A DNA stretch of 5,860 nt from assembly GCA_020058565.1 (NCBI GenBank), contig JAGVDT010000068.1, positions 1 through 5,860 of the forward strand, in the 5' to 3' direction. The notes under the pieces were generated by a model. It did no database searches. It had not been told where the DNA came from and was given only the letters and a program-made list of their open reading frames with translations. Below, piece by piece: positions 1-5,179 of the stretch (its first letter is position 1; each line of letters opens with the position of its first letter). The position numbers were made by a program, and so were the translations under genes. The stretch comes from Minisyncoccota bacterium. GTDB lineage: Bacteria; Patescibacteriota; Minisyncoccia; Phycocordibacterales; UBA2100.

Positions 1-73
1 AGGGGAGAGGCGGCTGGAGGATAGGGGCAAGCGTTTCGTCCATATCGAAGACGGCCGCCCGGATTTCGCTCAT
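1..73 (-). CDS. HAD-superfamily hydrolase, N-terminal fragment
   Basis: Reading the minus strand from the ATG at 73-71 gives 24 codons open to the window edge. Residues 7-17 read AVFDMDETLAP. This is HAD motif I (hydrophobic strand, then DxDxT): Asp10 is the expected nucleophile and Asp12 the general acid/base. In the family such enzymes are mostly Mg-dependent phosphatases or phosphomutases. The DETLAP continuation followed by prolines recalls the HAD-IIB branch (sugar-phosphate phosphatases, eukaryotic-type phosphomannomutase), but this sub-assignment is only a guess from a few residues. Glu replaces the more common Gly of DGT. The gene diverges from the glucan cluster, with about 78 bp between the two starts. 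The rest of the protein, including motifs II-IV and the cap, lies outside the window, so the substrate cannot be inferred. Confidence 0.75.
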   Translation of the reverse strand, partial: MSEIRAAVFDMDETLAPILQPPLP

Positions 74-79
74 GAACGC

Positions 80-107
80 ACGATAGCACGAAATCCACTG
101 CTTCCAA
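80..107 (-). promoter_or_regulatory. Possible promoter of the HAD gene
   Basis: On the minus strand TTGGAA (107-102) and TATCGT (85-80) are separated by 16 bp. Each matches four of six bases of the sigma70-type -35 and -10 consensus, and TGC immediately precedes the -10, making it an extended -10. Transcription would begin at or next to the A of the ATG at 73, which implies a leaderless mRNA. This fits the lack of a Shine-Dalgarno sequence, but the match is modest and could be chance. Confidence 0.3.
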
Positions 108-125
108 AAAAAAGCCTTGAACGCG

Positions 126-134
126 TGCTAAAAT
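126..134 (+). promoter_or_regulatory. Possible extended -10 promoter of the glycosyltransferase gene
   Basis: TGCTAAAAT is an extended -10 (TGN followed by TAAAAT, five of six consensus bases) lying 17 bp before the ATG at 152. No good -35 is present: the expected position is an A run at 106-111. Initiation near 141 would give a leader of about 11 nt. If this is the promoter, the upstream GTG at 125 cannot be the start codon, which supports the ATG at 152. Confidence 0.3.
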
Positions 135-151
135 CGGAACAACGTCTCTAC

Positions 152-1372
152 ATGCGCAGACGAGTCCTCATGTTTGGGTGGGAATTTCCTCCGCACAACA
201 GCGGCGGTTTGGGTGTGGCGTGTTACGGCCTTACGAGAGCGCTCAGCGAACTCGGGTTGGACGTTACTTTTGTGATGCCGAAAAAACTCAACGTGGGGGC
301 GCCTTGGGCAAAATTTGTTTTTGCGGATATGCCCTCGGTAAAATTTCATGCCGTTAATTCTCCTGTCACGGGATACGCCACGGCCACATCGAAAACTTCA
401 CTGATGTCATGGAGACGGCCCGGTGCTCAAATATATGGCAACGACTTGATGTCCGAAGTGATGCGATATGCGCTGGCAGGAAAGGAAATTGCTCACGATG
501 AGGAATTCGACGTGATTTATGCGCATGACTGGCTTTCCTTCGGCGCCGGGATAATGGCAAAAGAAGCCACGGGCAAGCCTTTGATCGCGCACGTGCATGC
601 GACCGAAATCGACCGGACCGGAAATCGTGCGACGGTTAATCCGGATGTCTTTGAACTGGAGCGCGAAGGAATGGAGGCGGCAAATTTGGTTGTGGCCGTA
701 TCCGATTTTACAAAACAACTGATTGTGCGCGAATACGGCATCCCGGCCGCAAAAATCCGCGTCGTGCACAACGGCATCGACGAAGAAACCATGCCCAAAG
801 CCGGAGGCTGGCTTCCGCGTCTGAGGCAGCTGAAAGCTGCCGGTTTTAAGCTGGTTCTTTTTCTCGGCCGAGTGACGCTGCAGAAGGGGCCGGATTATTT
901 TGTGCGAGTTGCCAAACGAGTTTCAGAAAGAAATCCGAAAGTCATGTTCATACTTTCGGGTTCGGGGGATATGGACGGCAGCATTATGCGCTTGGCTGCG
1001 GAATTGGGCGTTGCGGACCGGGTGCTTTTCTCGGGTTTCGTTACGGGTCCCGATCGGTACGAAATGTACGCGGCAGCGGATTTGTATTGCATGCCGAGCG
1101 TTTCGGAGCCTTTTGGCATATCGCCTCTGGAGGCCATGAAAACGGGCACGCCGGTTTTGGTATCCAAACAATCCGGCATTTCTGAAGTAGTGAAGCATGC
1201 ACTCAAGGTGGATTTTTGGGATGTTGACGAAATGGCAAACAAAATACTTTCTTTTGTGGATCATCCCGGACTTTCGGAAACGCTCGCGCAGAATGCACTC
1301 ATGGAAGCCAACAGGCTCACCTGGATGGAAGCCGGCAAAAAAGTGGATAGCATCATCCAAGAGGTCGCGTGA
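152..1372 (+). CDS. GT4/GT5-type glycosyltransferase, glycogen/starch synthase-like
   Basis: A 406-residue GT-B fold glycosyltransferase, probably cytoplasmic; no signal peptide or membrane segment is seen. The N-terminal donor/acceptor loop reads GWEFPPHNSGGLG (9-21), the counterpart of the K-x-G-G loop of glycogen synthases, with Asn-Ser in place of Lys-x. Further motifs are YAHDW (123-127), HVHATE (147-152) and VVHNGID (204-210). FLGRVTLQKG (237-246) carries Arg240 and Lys245, the usual phosphate-contacting pair. EPFGISPLE (319-327) is the E-x7-E motif with Glu319 and Glu327. Retaining GT-B enzymes of this kind transfer glucose from ADP- or UDP-glucose to an alpha-1,4-glucan. That role is inferred from the motifs and from the GH57 and GH15 genes downstream; another sugar or acceptor remains possible. 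An in-frame GTG at 125 would add nine residues, but homology-like sequence begins just after Met152 and a candidate -10 overlaps the GTG. No Shine-Dalgarno sequence precedes either start. Confidence 0.88.
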   Translation: MRRRVLMFGWEFPPHNSGGLGVACYGLTRALSELGLDVTFVMPKKLNVGAPWAKFVFADMPSVKFHAVNSPVTGYATATSKTSLMSWRRPGAQIYGNDLMSEVMRYALAGKEIAHDEEFDVIYAHDWLSFGAGIMAKEATGKPLIAHVHATEIDRTGNRATVNPDVFELEREGMEAANLVVAVSDFTKQLIVREYGIPAAKIRVVHNGIDEETMPKAGGWLPRLRQLKAAGFKLVLFLGRVTLQKGPDYFVRVAKRVSERNPKVMFILSGSGDMDGSIMRLAAELGVADRVLFSGFVTGPDRYEMYAAADLYCMPSVSEPFGISPLEAMKTGTPVLVSKQSGISEVVKHALKVDFWDVDEMANKILSFVDHPGLSETLAQNALMEANRLTWMEAGKKVDSIIQEVA

Positions 1373-1377
1373 CAGGG

Positions 1378-1383
1378 TATAAT
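1378..1383 (+). promoter_or_regulatory. Consensus -10 box before the GH57 gene
   Basis: A perfect TATAAT lies five bases after the glycosyltransferase stop codon and 87 bp before the GH57 ATG. There is no recognisable -35 at 16-18 bp spacing and no TGN extension, so this is suggestive only. If used, transcription would start near 1390 and give a leader of about 80 nt that contains the CTACACN heptad repeats. The GH57 gene could then be expressed separately from the glycosyltransferase gene. Confidence 0.35.
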
Positions 1384-1433
1384 GTTCTGGATGAAGTCGG
1401 CACTAAACCGTTCGTTTTCTGCTGTTGCACTTT

Positions 1434-1461
1434 CTACACGCTACACTCTACACGCTACAAG
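1434..1461 (+). repeat. Heptanucleotide tandem repeat, CTACACN x4
   Basis: Four adjacent 7-bp units read CTACACG, CTACACT, CTACACG and CTACAAG. Units 1 and 3 are identical, so a 13-bp string (1433-1445) recurs at 1447-1459 with a 14-bp period. The block ends nine bases before the GH57 start codon and fills much of its presumed leader. It has no obvious dyad symmetry. Confidence 0.85.
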
Positions 1462-1470
1462 CTGCCTTGC

Positions 1471-2667
1471 ATGAAATCCGTCTGCTTTTATTTTCAGGTG
1501 CATCAGCCGTATCGCGTTAAACACTATCGCGTTTTCGATATTGGCAACGATCCGGAATATTTCAACGACCGATCTGAGAGCGACCTCAACAACCGGAAAA
1601 TCGTAGAGAAAGTCGCGCGCAAATCGTATGTCCCGGCTACCCGGCTTATCTTGGAGCTTTTGCGACGACATCCGAATTTCAAAGTATCGTTTTCTTTTTC
1701 GGGGATCGCGCTCGAACAGCTCGAACGATACGCACCTGAAGCGTTGCAGCTTTTCAAAGAAGTGGTCGACACCGGGAGGGCCGAAGTTTTGGGCGAAACC
1801 TACTATCATTCGCTCGCTTTTTTTTATTCTCAGCCGGAATTCGAGCGTCAGGTGGGCAAACACCGCGACCTTATTCGCAGAATATTTGGCGTGTGGCCGC
1901 GAGTATTCCGCAATACCGAACTTTCGTATCGAAATGATCTCGCGCATTGGGCGGAACGCTCCGGCTATGACGGCATAATAGCGGAAGGCTGGGATCCGAT
2001 CCTTGGCTGGCGAAGTCCGAATTATGTCTATCGGCCGGTCGGCACTAAAAACATTAAACTGCTTCTGAAAAACTATCGGCTCTCCGACGATGTGGCTTTT
2101 AGGTTTTCTTCGCGCAGCTGGTCAGAATGGCCGCTTACCACGGAAAAATACGGGCAATGGCTCGGGGTAGCAGAAGGCGATACCGTGAACCTTTTTATGG
2201 ATTACGAAACCTTTGGCGAACATCAGTGGGAAGATACGGGCATATTTCACTTTCTAGAAGCTTTGCCCGACGAAGTTTTCCGAAATTCGGGCTTGGATTT
2301 TAAGACCCCGTCGGAAGTCATAGCGTCCTACGATGCCAGAGATCATGTCGACATGCCGCATGTGGTTACCTGGGCGGATACCGACCGCGATTTGACCGCG
2401 TGGGTAGGCAACCCCATGCAGGAAGCGGCGATACGCGCCGTCTACGGGCTCGAGGACAAAGTCCTGGACATAAACGACCACAAGCTTCTTGAAGACTGGC
2501 GCAGACTCCAAACCTCAGACCATTTCTACTACATGTGCACCAAATGGTTTGCGGACGGTGATGTGCATGCGTACTTTTCACCATATGAAAGTCCATATGA
2601 TGCATACATTGCGTATATGAACGCGCTTTCCGATCTGCGCCTGCGCTTGGAAAAACGCAGCGCATAG
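1471..2667 (+). CDS. GH57 alpha-amylase-like glycoside hydrolase
   Basis: A 398-residue GH57 protein; the family acts on alpha-glucans as amylases, 4-alpha-glucanotransferases or branching enzymes with a retaining mechanism. The first residues, FYFQVHQPYR (6-15), contain the conserved HQP of motif 1. Motif 2 corresponds to EVLGETYYHSL (105-115). Motif 3 is FRNTELSY (146-153), with Glu150 as the predicted nucleophile. Motif 4 is LFMDYETFGEHQW (241-253), with Asp244 as the predicted acid/base. Both catalytic residues are therefore present, unlike in the inactive amylase-like GH57 homologues known in the family. The length matches single-domain alpha-amylase-type members rather than longer branching enzymes. 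There is no signal peptide, so it probably acts in the cytoplasm on a stored glucan. The ATG at 1471 was chosen because family similarity begins there. A GTG at 1369 overlaps the preceding stop and would add 34 residues encoded partly by the heptad repeat. Confidence 0.88.
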   Translation: MKSVCFYFQVHQPYRVKHYRVFDIGNDPEYFNDRSESDLNNRKIVEKVARKSYVPATRLILELLRRHPNFKVSFSFSGIALEQLERYAPEALQLFKEVVDTGRAEVLGETYYHSLAFFYSQPEFERQVGKHRDLIRRIFGVWPRVFRNTELSYRNDLAHWAERSGYDGIIAEGWDPILGWRSPNYVYRPVGTKNIKLLLKNYRLSDDVAFRFSSRSWSEWPLTTEKYGQWLGVAEGDTVNLFMDYETFGEHQWEDTGIFHFLEALPDEVFRNSGLDFKTPSEVIASYDARDHVDMPHVVTWADTDRDLTAWVGNPMQEAAIRAVYGLEDKVLDINDHKLLEDWRRLQTSDHFYYMCTKWFADGDVHAYFSPYESPYDAYIAYMNALSDLRLRLEKRSA

Positions 2668-2669
2668 AA

Positions 2670-2729
2670 AATTATCAATAACCAAGAAACAATAACCAAA
2701 CAAATCAGAATAACCAATTTCCAAACAGG
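2670..2729 (+). repeat. Degenerate heptad repeat, AATNNCC (CCAANNN) type
   Basis: The 60 bp directly after the GH57 stop parse into 7-bp units: AATTATC, AATAACC, AAGAAAC, AATAACC, an 11-bp irregular unit (AAACAAATCAG), AATAACC, AATTTCC and AAACAGG. AATAACC occurs three times, at 2677, 2691 and 2709. Read in another phase the unit is CCAANNN, the reverse complement of the TTGGNNN units found 30 bp downstream. No reading frame or promoter is convincing inside it. Confidence 0.75.
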
Positions 2730-2730
2730 T

Positions 2731-2760
2731 CCAGGAGCCAGCTGCGCTCGGGATTTTTTT
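2731..2760 (+). terminator. Weak terminator-like hairpin after the GH57 gene
   Basis: GAGC (2735-2738) can pair with GCTC (2746-2749), and CC (2731-2732) with GG (2751-2752) across an internal mismatch. A run of seven T (2754-2760) follows directly. The stem is short and the T run merges with the next heptad block, so this could be an accident of repeat composition. If real, it would partly uncouple the GH15 gene from the upstream pair, yet no promoter can be placed in the remaining 34 bp before the GH15 start. Confidence 0.3.
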
Positions 2761-2779
2761 GGAGCTTGGGATTTGGTGC
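2759..2779 (-). repeat. Heptad repeat, TTGGNNN x3 (inverted CCAANNN)
   Basis: On the plus strand the units are TTGGAGC, TTGGGAT and TTGGTGC; on the minus strand they read as CCAANNN heptads. TTTGGNGCTT recurs at 2758 and 2772 with a 14-bp period. The block mirrors the CCAANNN array at 2670-2729 and ends 15 bp before the GH15 ATG. Confidence 0.7.
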
Positions 2780-2794
2780 TTCAGCTTCGCTGCT

Positions 2795-4777
2795 ATGTCT
2801 CGCTCAATTGTACTTAGTAACGGTGAACTTGCGGTGGCGATAGACGACCGCGCGCAAGTGCGCGACATCTACTATCCGCATGTCGGGCTCGAAGACCACG
2901 TCCGGGGGCACTACATCCACCGTGTGGGGATTTGGGTAGACAACCAGCTTACCTGGCTCTCTGACCCTGAATGGCAGATACAAGTCAGATGCGCAGACGA
3001 ATCGCTCTCGAGCGCTATTTCCGCCACCCATGCGCGTCACCAGGTAGAGCTTACGTTTACCGACATCGTATACAACGAGAAATCGGTTTTTCTTCGGCGC
3101 ATCGTTATAAAAAATGCGTCCGACCGAGAGAGGGACATCAAGCTCTATATGGCGCACCAGTTTGAAATATACAAAGCGCACGGCGGCGACACGGCGTACT
3201 ACGATCCGCAAACGCACTCGATCATCCACTACAAGGGCCGCAGGGTATTTTTGATCAGCGGTGAAATTCAGGGCGAGCCGTTTCAGGACTATGGTACGGG
3301 CCTCGCCAATTTTCATGGCCATGAAGGCTCCCATAAAGACGCGGAGGACGGACAGCTGAGCAAAAATCCGATAGAGCACGGTCCCGCCGACAGCGTGCTC
3401 GGCCTGTATGCCCGGTATGCGGGCGGAGAGTCGCACACAGCGCACTACTGGATCGCTGCAGCACAAACCATTCCTGACGCACACGAACTCGACGGCTACA
3501 TCCGCAGAAAAACCCCTGCTCATTTGCTTGAGAGCGCGAGCGATTATTGGCGGGCGTGGGTCAACGCATACGGCTGGAGTTTTCATCGACTTTCACCGGA
3601 GCAAATTGCTCTATTCAAAAAGAGTCTGATGTATGTGCGCGCCCATGTGGACATCGACGGAGGGGTCGTCGCATCGATCGACAGCGACATTCTTAACTAC
3701 GGACTCGACACGTATTCATATGTCTGGCCAAGAGATGCGGCGTACTCTGCGCTTGCCCTAGACTATGCGGGAGACAGTAATTCGGCAAAGCGTTTCCTGG
3801 AGTTTAGCAAGCAGGTGCTTTTCAAGGATGGCTATCTGATGCACAAGTATCTTCCCGATCATTCGCTCGGCAGCTCCTGGCATCCTTGGGTGAGAAACGG
3901 TCGCTCCGAACTGCCCATTCAAGAAGACGAAACAGCTATTGTCTTGTACTTGCTCAACGCACACTATGCGCACACGCACGATGTGGAATTTTTGGAAAGC
4001 ATGTACGCGCCGCTTGTAGAAAAAATGGCTGATTTTATGCTTATGTATCGAGATCCGCAGACGAAGCTGCCGCTCCAGTCGTATGATCTTTGGGAAGAAA
4101 AACGCGGTGCATCCACGTATACCTGTGCCTCGGTCTATGGCGCCCTGACGGCAGCGGCAGATTTGTCTCGGATACTCGGAAAGCGCGACAAAGAAGAAAA
4201 GTATCGCGCCGCTGCGCTAGAGATTCGGGACGCCATTCTCAAGCATCTCTGGGATGATACCGAAGGATATTTTGTAAAACTCGTTGATAGGGAAGGTGAC
4301 GTGGTGAAGAAAGATAAGACTCTCGATGCATCGAGCGCATACGGGGTATTTTTATTCAATGTATTGCCAAAAGATGATCCGCGTTTGGCCAAAGCGTTTG
4401 AAACAACCGTGCGCAGGCTCAGCTACGGCATTCCTTCCGGAGGAATAGCGCGCTATGAAGGCGACAACTACTACCGCAACGACCGCGAAAGCGCGGGAAA
4501 CCCGTGGTTTGTCACCACGCTCTGGTACGCTGAATACTTGATAGCAAATGCCCGCACCGAGCATGATTTTGACCATGTTCGTGACATTTTTGCCTGGGTA
4601 GTAAAACATGCGCTTCCGTCAGGAGTTTTGTCGGAGCAGCTGAATCCCCAAACTGGCGAACAAGTCTCGGTAGCGCCGCTGACCTGGAGCCACTCTGCCT
4701 ACGTAACCGCCGTAATCAAATACTTACGCAAACTCGAAGAACTTGGTATCGCGCAATCGTTGAATCCTACTTCGTAA
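2795..4777 (+). CDS. GH15 glucoamylase-like glycoside hydrolase
   Basis: A 660-residue protein of the prokaryotic glucoamylase / glucodextranase type (GH15), which cleaves alpha-1,4 (and slowly alpha-1,6) bonds from non-reducing ends with inversion, releasing beta-glucose. The opening residues (SRSIVLSNGELAVAIDDR and the following IYYPHVGLEDHVRGHY) are typical of the N-terminal beta-sandwich domain, roughly residues 1-260. The (alpha/alpha)6 barrel fills about 280-655. Within it are YVWPRDAA (309-316, substrate-binding Trp-Pro-Arg-Asp), QEDETA (376-381), DLWEEKRG (431-438, general acid among Glu434/Glu435) and SEQLNPQTGE (613-622, predicted base Glu614). All key residues appear intact and the length is normal. 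No signal peptide is visible, so an intracellular role on stored glucan is more likely than secreted starch digestion. The start is the ATG at 2795, where similarity begins; the TTG at 2759 lies in repeat DNA. No Shine-Dalgarno sequence is present. Related GH15 members include trehalases, so substrate is not settled. Confidence 0.9.
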   Translation: MSRSIVLSNGELAVAIDDRAQVRDIYYPHVGLEDHVRGHYIHRVGIWVDNQLTWLSDPEWQIQVRCADESLSSAISATHARHQVELTFTDIVYNEKSVFLRRIVIKNASDRERDIKLYMAHQFEIYKAHGGDTAYYDPQTHSIIHYKGRRVFLISGEIQGEPFQDYGTGLANFHGHEGSHKDAEDGQLSKNPIEHGPADSVLGLYARYAGGESHTAHYWIAAAQTIPDAHELDGYIRRKTPAHLLESASDYWRAWVNAYGWSFHRLSPEQIALFKKSLMYVRAHVDIDGGVVASIDSDILNYGLDTYSYVWPRDAAYSALALDYAGDSNSAKRFLEFSKQVLFKDGYLMHKYLPDHSLGSSWHPWVRNGRSELPIQEDETAIVLYLLNAHYAHTHDVEFLESMYAPLVEKMADFMLMYRDPQTKLPLQSYDLWEEKRGASTYTCASVYGALTAAADLSRILGKRDKEEKYRAAALEIRDAILKHLWDDTEGYFVKLVDREGDVVKKDKTLDASSAYGVFLFNVLPKDDPRLAKAFETTVRRLSYGIPSGGIARYEGDNYYRNDRESAGNPWFVTTLWYAEYLIANARTEHDFDHVRDIFAWVVKHALPSGVLSEQLNPQTGEQVSVAPLTWSHSAYVTAVIKYLRKLEELGIAQSLNPTS

Positions 4778-4785
4778 AATAAAAA

Positions 4786-4825
4786 TATGACGCTCTTATG
4801 GACGGCCGTCCATAAGAGCGTCATA
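4786..4825. repeat. Perfect 40-bp palindrome
   Basis: The arm TATGACGCTCTTATGGACGG (4786-4805) is followed with no spacer by its exact reverse complement (4806-4825). It starts eight bases after the GH15 stop codon. As RNA it would fold into a very stable hairpin with a GGCC or slightly larger loop. On the plus strand no T run follows, so it is not a standard terminator for the glucan genes. On the minus strand it is followed by ATTTTTATTTTA, so it could terminate transcripts arriving from the right. It could also be a protein-binding site, a mobile-element remnant or an assembly/amplification artefact. Confidence 0.95.
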
Positions 4826-4867
4826 GACAAAGGCTACACCTCGATAAAGCTATAAAGTTGTGTCATT

Positions 4868-4892
4868 CATACCAAGGCCCGGCCTTGGTATG
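4868..4892. repeat. 25-bp dyad, copy 1
   Basis: CATACCAAGGCC, a single C, then the exact reverse complement GGCCTTGGTATG. The same 25 bp recurs at 4911-4935; including two shared leading T bases the direct repeat is 27 bp with a 43-bp period. No T run follows on either strand, so it does not resemble an intrinsic terminator. The 18 bp between the copies differs from the flanks, and two units are too few to call a CRISPR array. Confidence 0.95.
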
Positions 4893-4910
4893 CCCTAGGA
4901 CAAGCGTGTT

Positions 4911-4935
4911 CATACCAAGGCCCGGCCTTGGTATG
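4911..4935. repeat. 25-bp dyad, copy 2
   Basis: Identical to the dyad at 4868-4892, with 12-bp arms around one C. Its right half is duplicated again immediately downstream. Two perfect copies suggest recent duplication or selection on the sequence, for example as operator sites or as a repetitive hairpin element. Confidence 0.95.
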
Positions 4936-4956
4936 GCGTCGGCCTTGGTATGGCGT
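4924..4956 (+). repeat. Tandem duplication of the dyad half-site
   Basis: GGCCTTGGTATGGCGT occurs at 4924-4939 and again at 4941-4956 with one C between (17-bp period). The first copy is the right arm of dyad copy 2 plus four bases. The second is a third, unpaired half-site and contains the first ATG (4950) of the small reading frame that follows. A slippage or unequal-exchange event would explain it. Confidence 0.9.
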
Positions 4957-5105
4957 ACATGTTTGTCGCAAGGGACGCTAGGAAGAAATACATCCGGCCC
5001 ACGGATCAGCTGCATCGAGAATTCAATAAAGCCCTAGAAGTTCTTTATCGCGATTCAATGTGCTTCTGGCAGGCGCTCAACGCGTTAGAGGACTGCGCAA
5101 CGTAG
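4950..5105 (+). CDS. Doubtful small ORF, 51 codons, no recognised family
   Basis: A frame from ATG 4950 to TAG 5103-5105 encodes 51 residues; a second ATG at 4959 would give 48. I do not recognise the protein. The start is rich in basic residues (RDARKKYIRP, 8-17). Residues about 20-48 (LHREFNKALEVLYRD then a CFWQALNALED stretch) have the heptad-like hydrophobic spacing of one or two amphipathic helices, with two Cys (38, 49). The frame is open upstream to the TAG at 4896, through dyad copy 2. No Shine-Dalgarno sequence or clear promoter precedes it. It could be a small orphan protein, the remnant of a decayed gene, or chance open sequence in a gap of about 400 bp. Confidence 0.3.
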   Translation: MAYMFVARDARKKYIRPTDQLHREFNKALEVLYRDSMCFWQALNALEDCAT

Positions 5106-5132
5106 GATAGCTGCGCAACAGTCTCGCCTACG
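5101..5132. other. Nested inverted repeat beside a 9-bp direct repeat
   Basis: CGTAGG (5101-5106) can pair with CCTACG (5127-5132), and inside it CTG (5111-5113) with CAG (5119-5121). CTGCGCAAC also occurs twice, at 5093-5101 and 5111-5119, with an 18-bp period. The structure is weak and lies just beyond the minus-strand terminator. It may be accidental. Confidence 0.3.
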
Positions 5133-5172
5133 ATACAAACAAAACCCGCTGCAGATGGTTACTGCGGCGGGT
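5133..5172 (-). terminator. Intrinsic terminator of the thioredoxin reductase-family gene
   Basis: On the minus strand an 11-bp stem (5172-5162 with 5154-5144, one internal mismatch at 5166/5150) closes a 7-nt loop. It is followed by TTTTGTTTGTAT, a U-rich tail. The hairpin begins eight bases after the stop codon at 5182-5180. Position, GC-rich stem and tail all fit a rho-independent terminator. Read on the plus strand the hairpin is followed by CAATCTTTTA, so weak bidirectional activity is possible. Confidence 0.75.
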
Positions 5173-5179
5173 CAATCTT

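Noticed and set aside
125..151. GTG start at 125 for the glycosyltransferase
   Set aside because: It overlaps a TGCTAAAAT promoter-like element, has no ribosome binding site, and family similarity begins after Met at 152.
1818..1825. Run of eight T inside the GH57 gene as a phase-variation or frameshift site
   Set aside because: The frame is intact on both sides (HSLAFFYS) and the run falls in a naturally Phe-rich stretch; a single homopolymer is not evidence of phase variation.
2759..2794. TTG start at 2759 extending the GH15 protein by 12 residues
   Set aside because: The extension is encoded by the TTGGNNN heptad repeats and T run; family-like sequence starts at the ATG at 2795.
2804..3586. 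Long minus-strand frame (260 codons) opposite the GH15 gene
   Set aside because: It lies entirely antisense to a strongly supported GH15 domain, has no recognisable motifs, and is explained by the codon composition of the sense gene.
4826..4867. TATAAA at 4851-4856 as a promoter for the small ORF
   Set aside because: No -35-like sequence is found at a suitable distance, and the start codon is about 95 bp away beyond two strong hairpins.
4866..4935. Possible CRISPR array (repeat, 18-bp gap, repeat)
   Set aside because: Only two full copies, the repeat is almost wholly palindromic, the gap is shorter than CRISPR spacers, and no cas gene is present.
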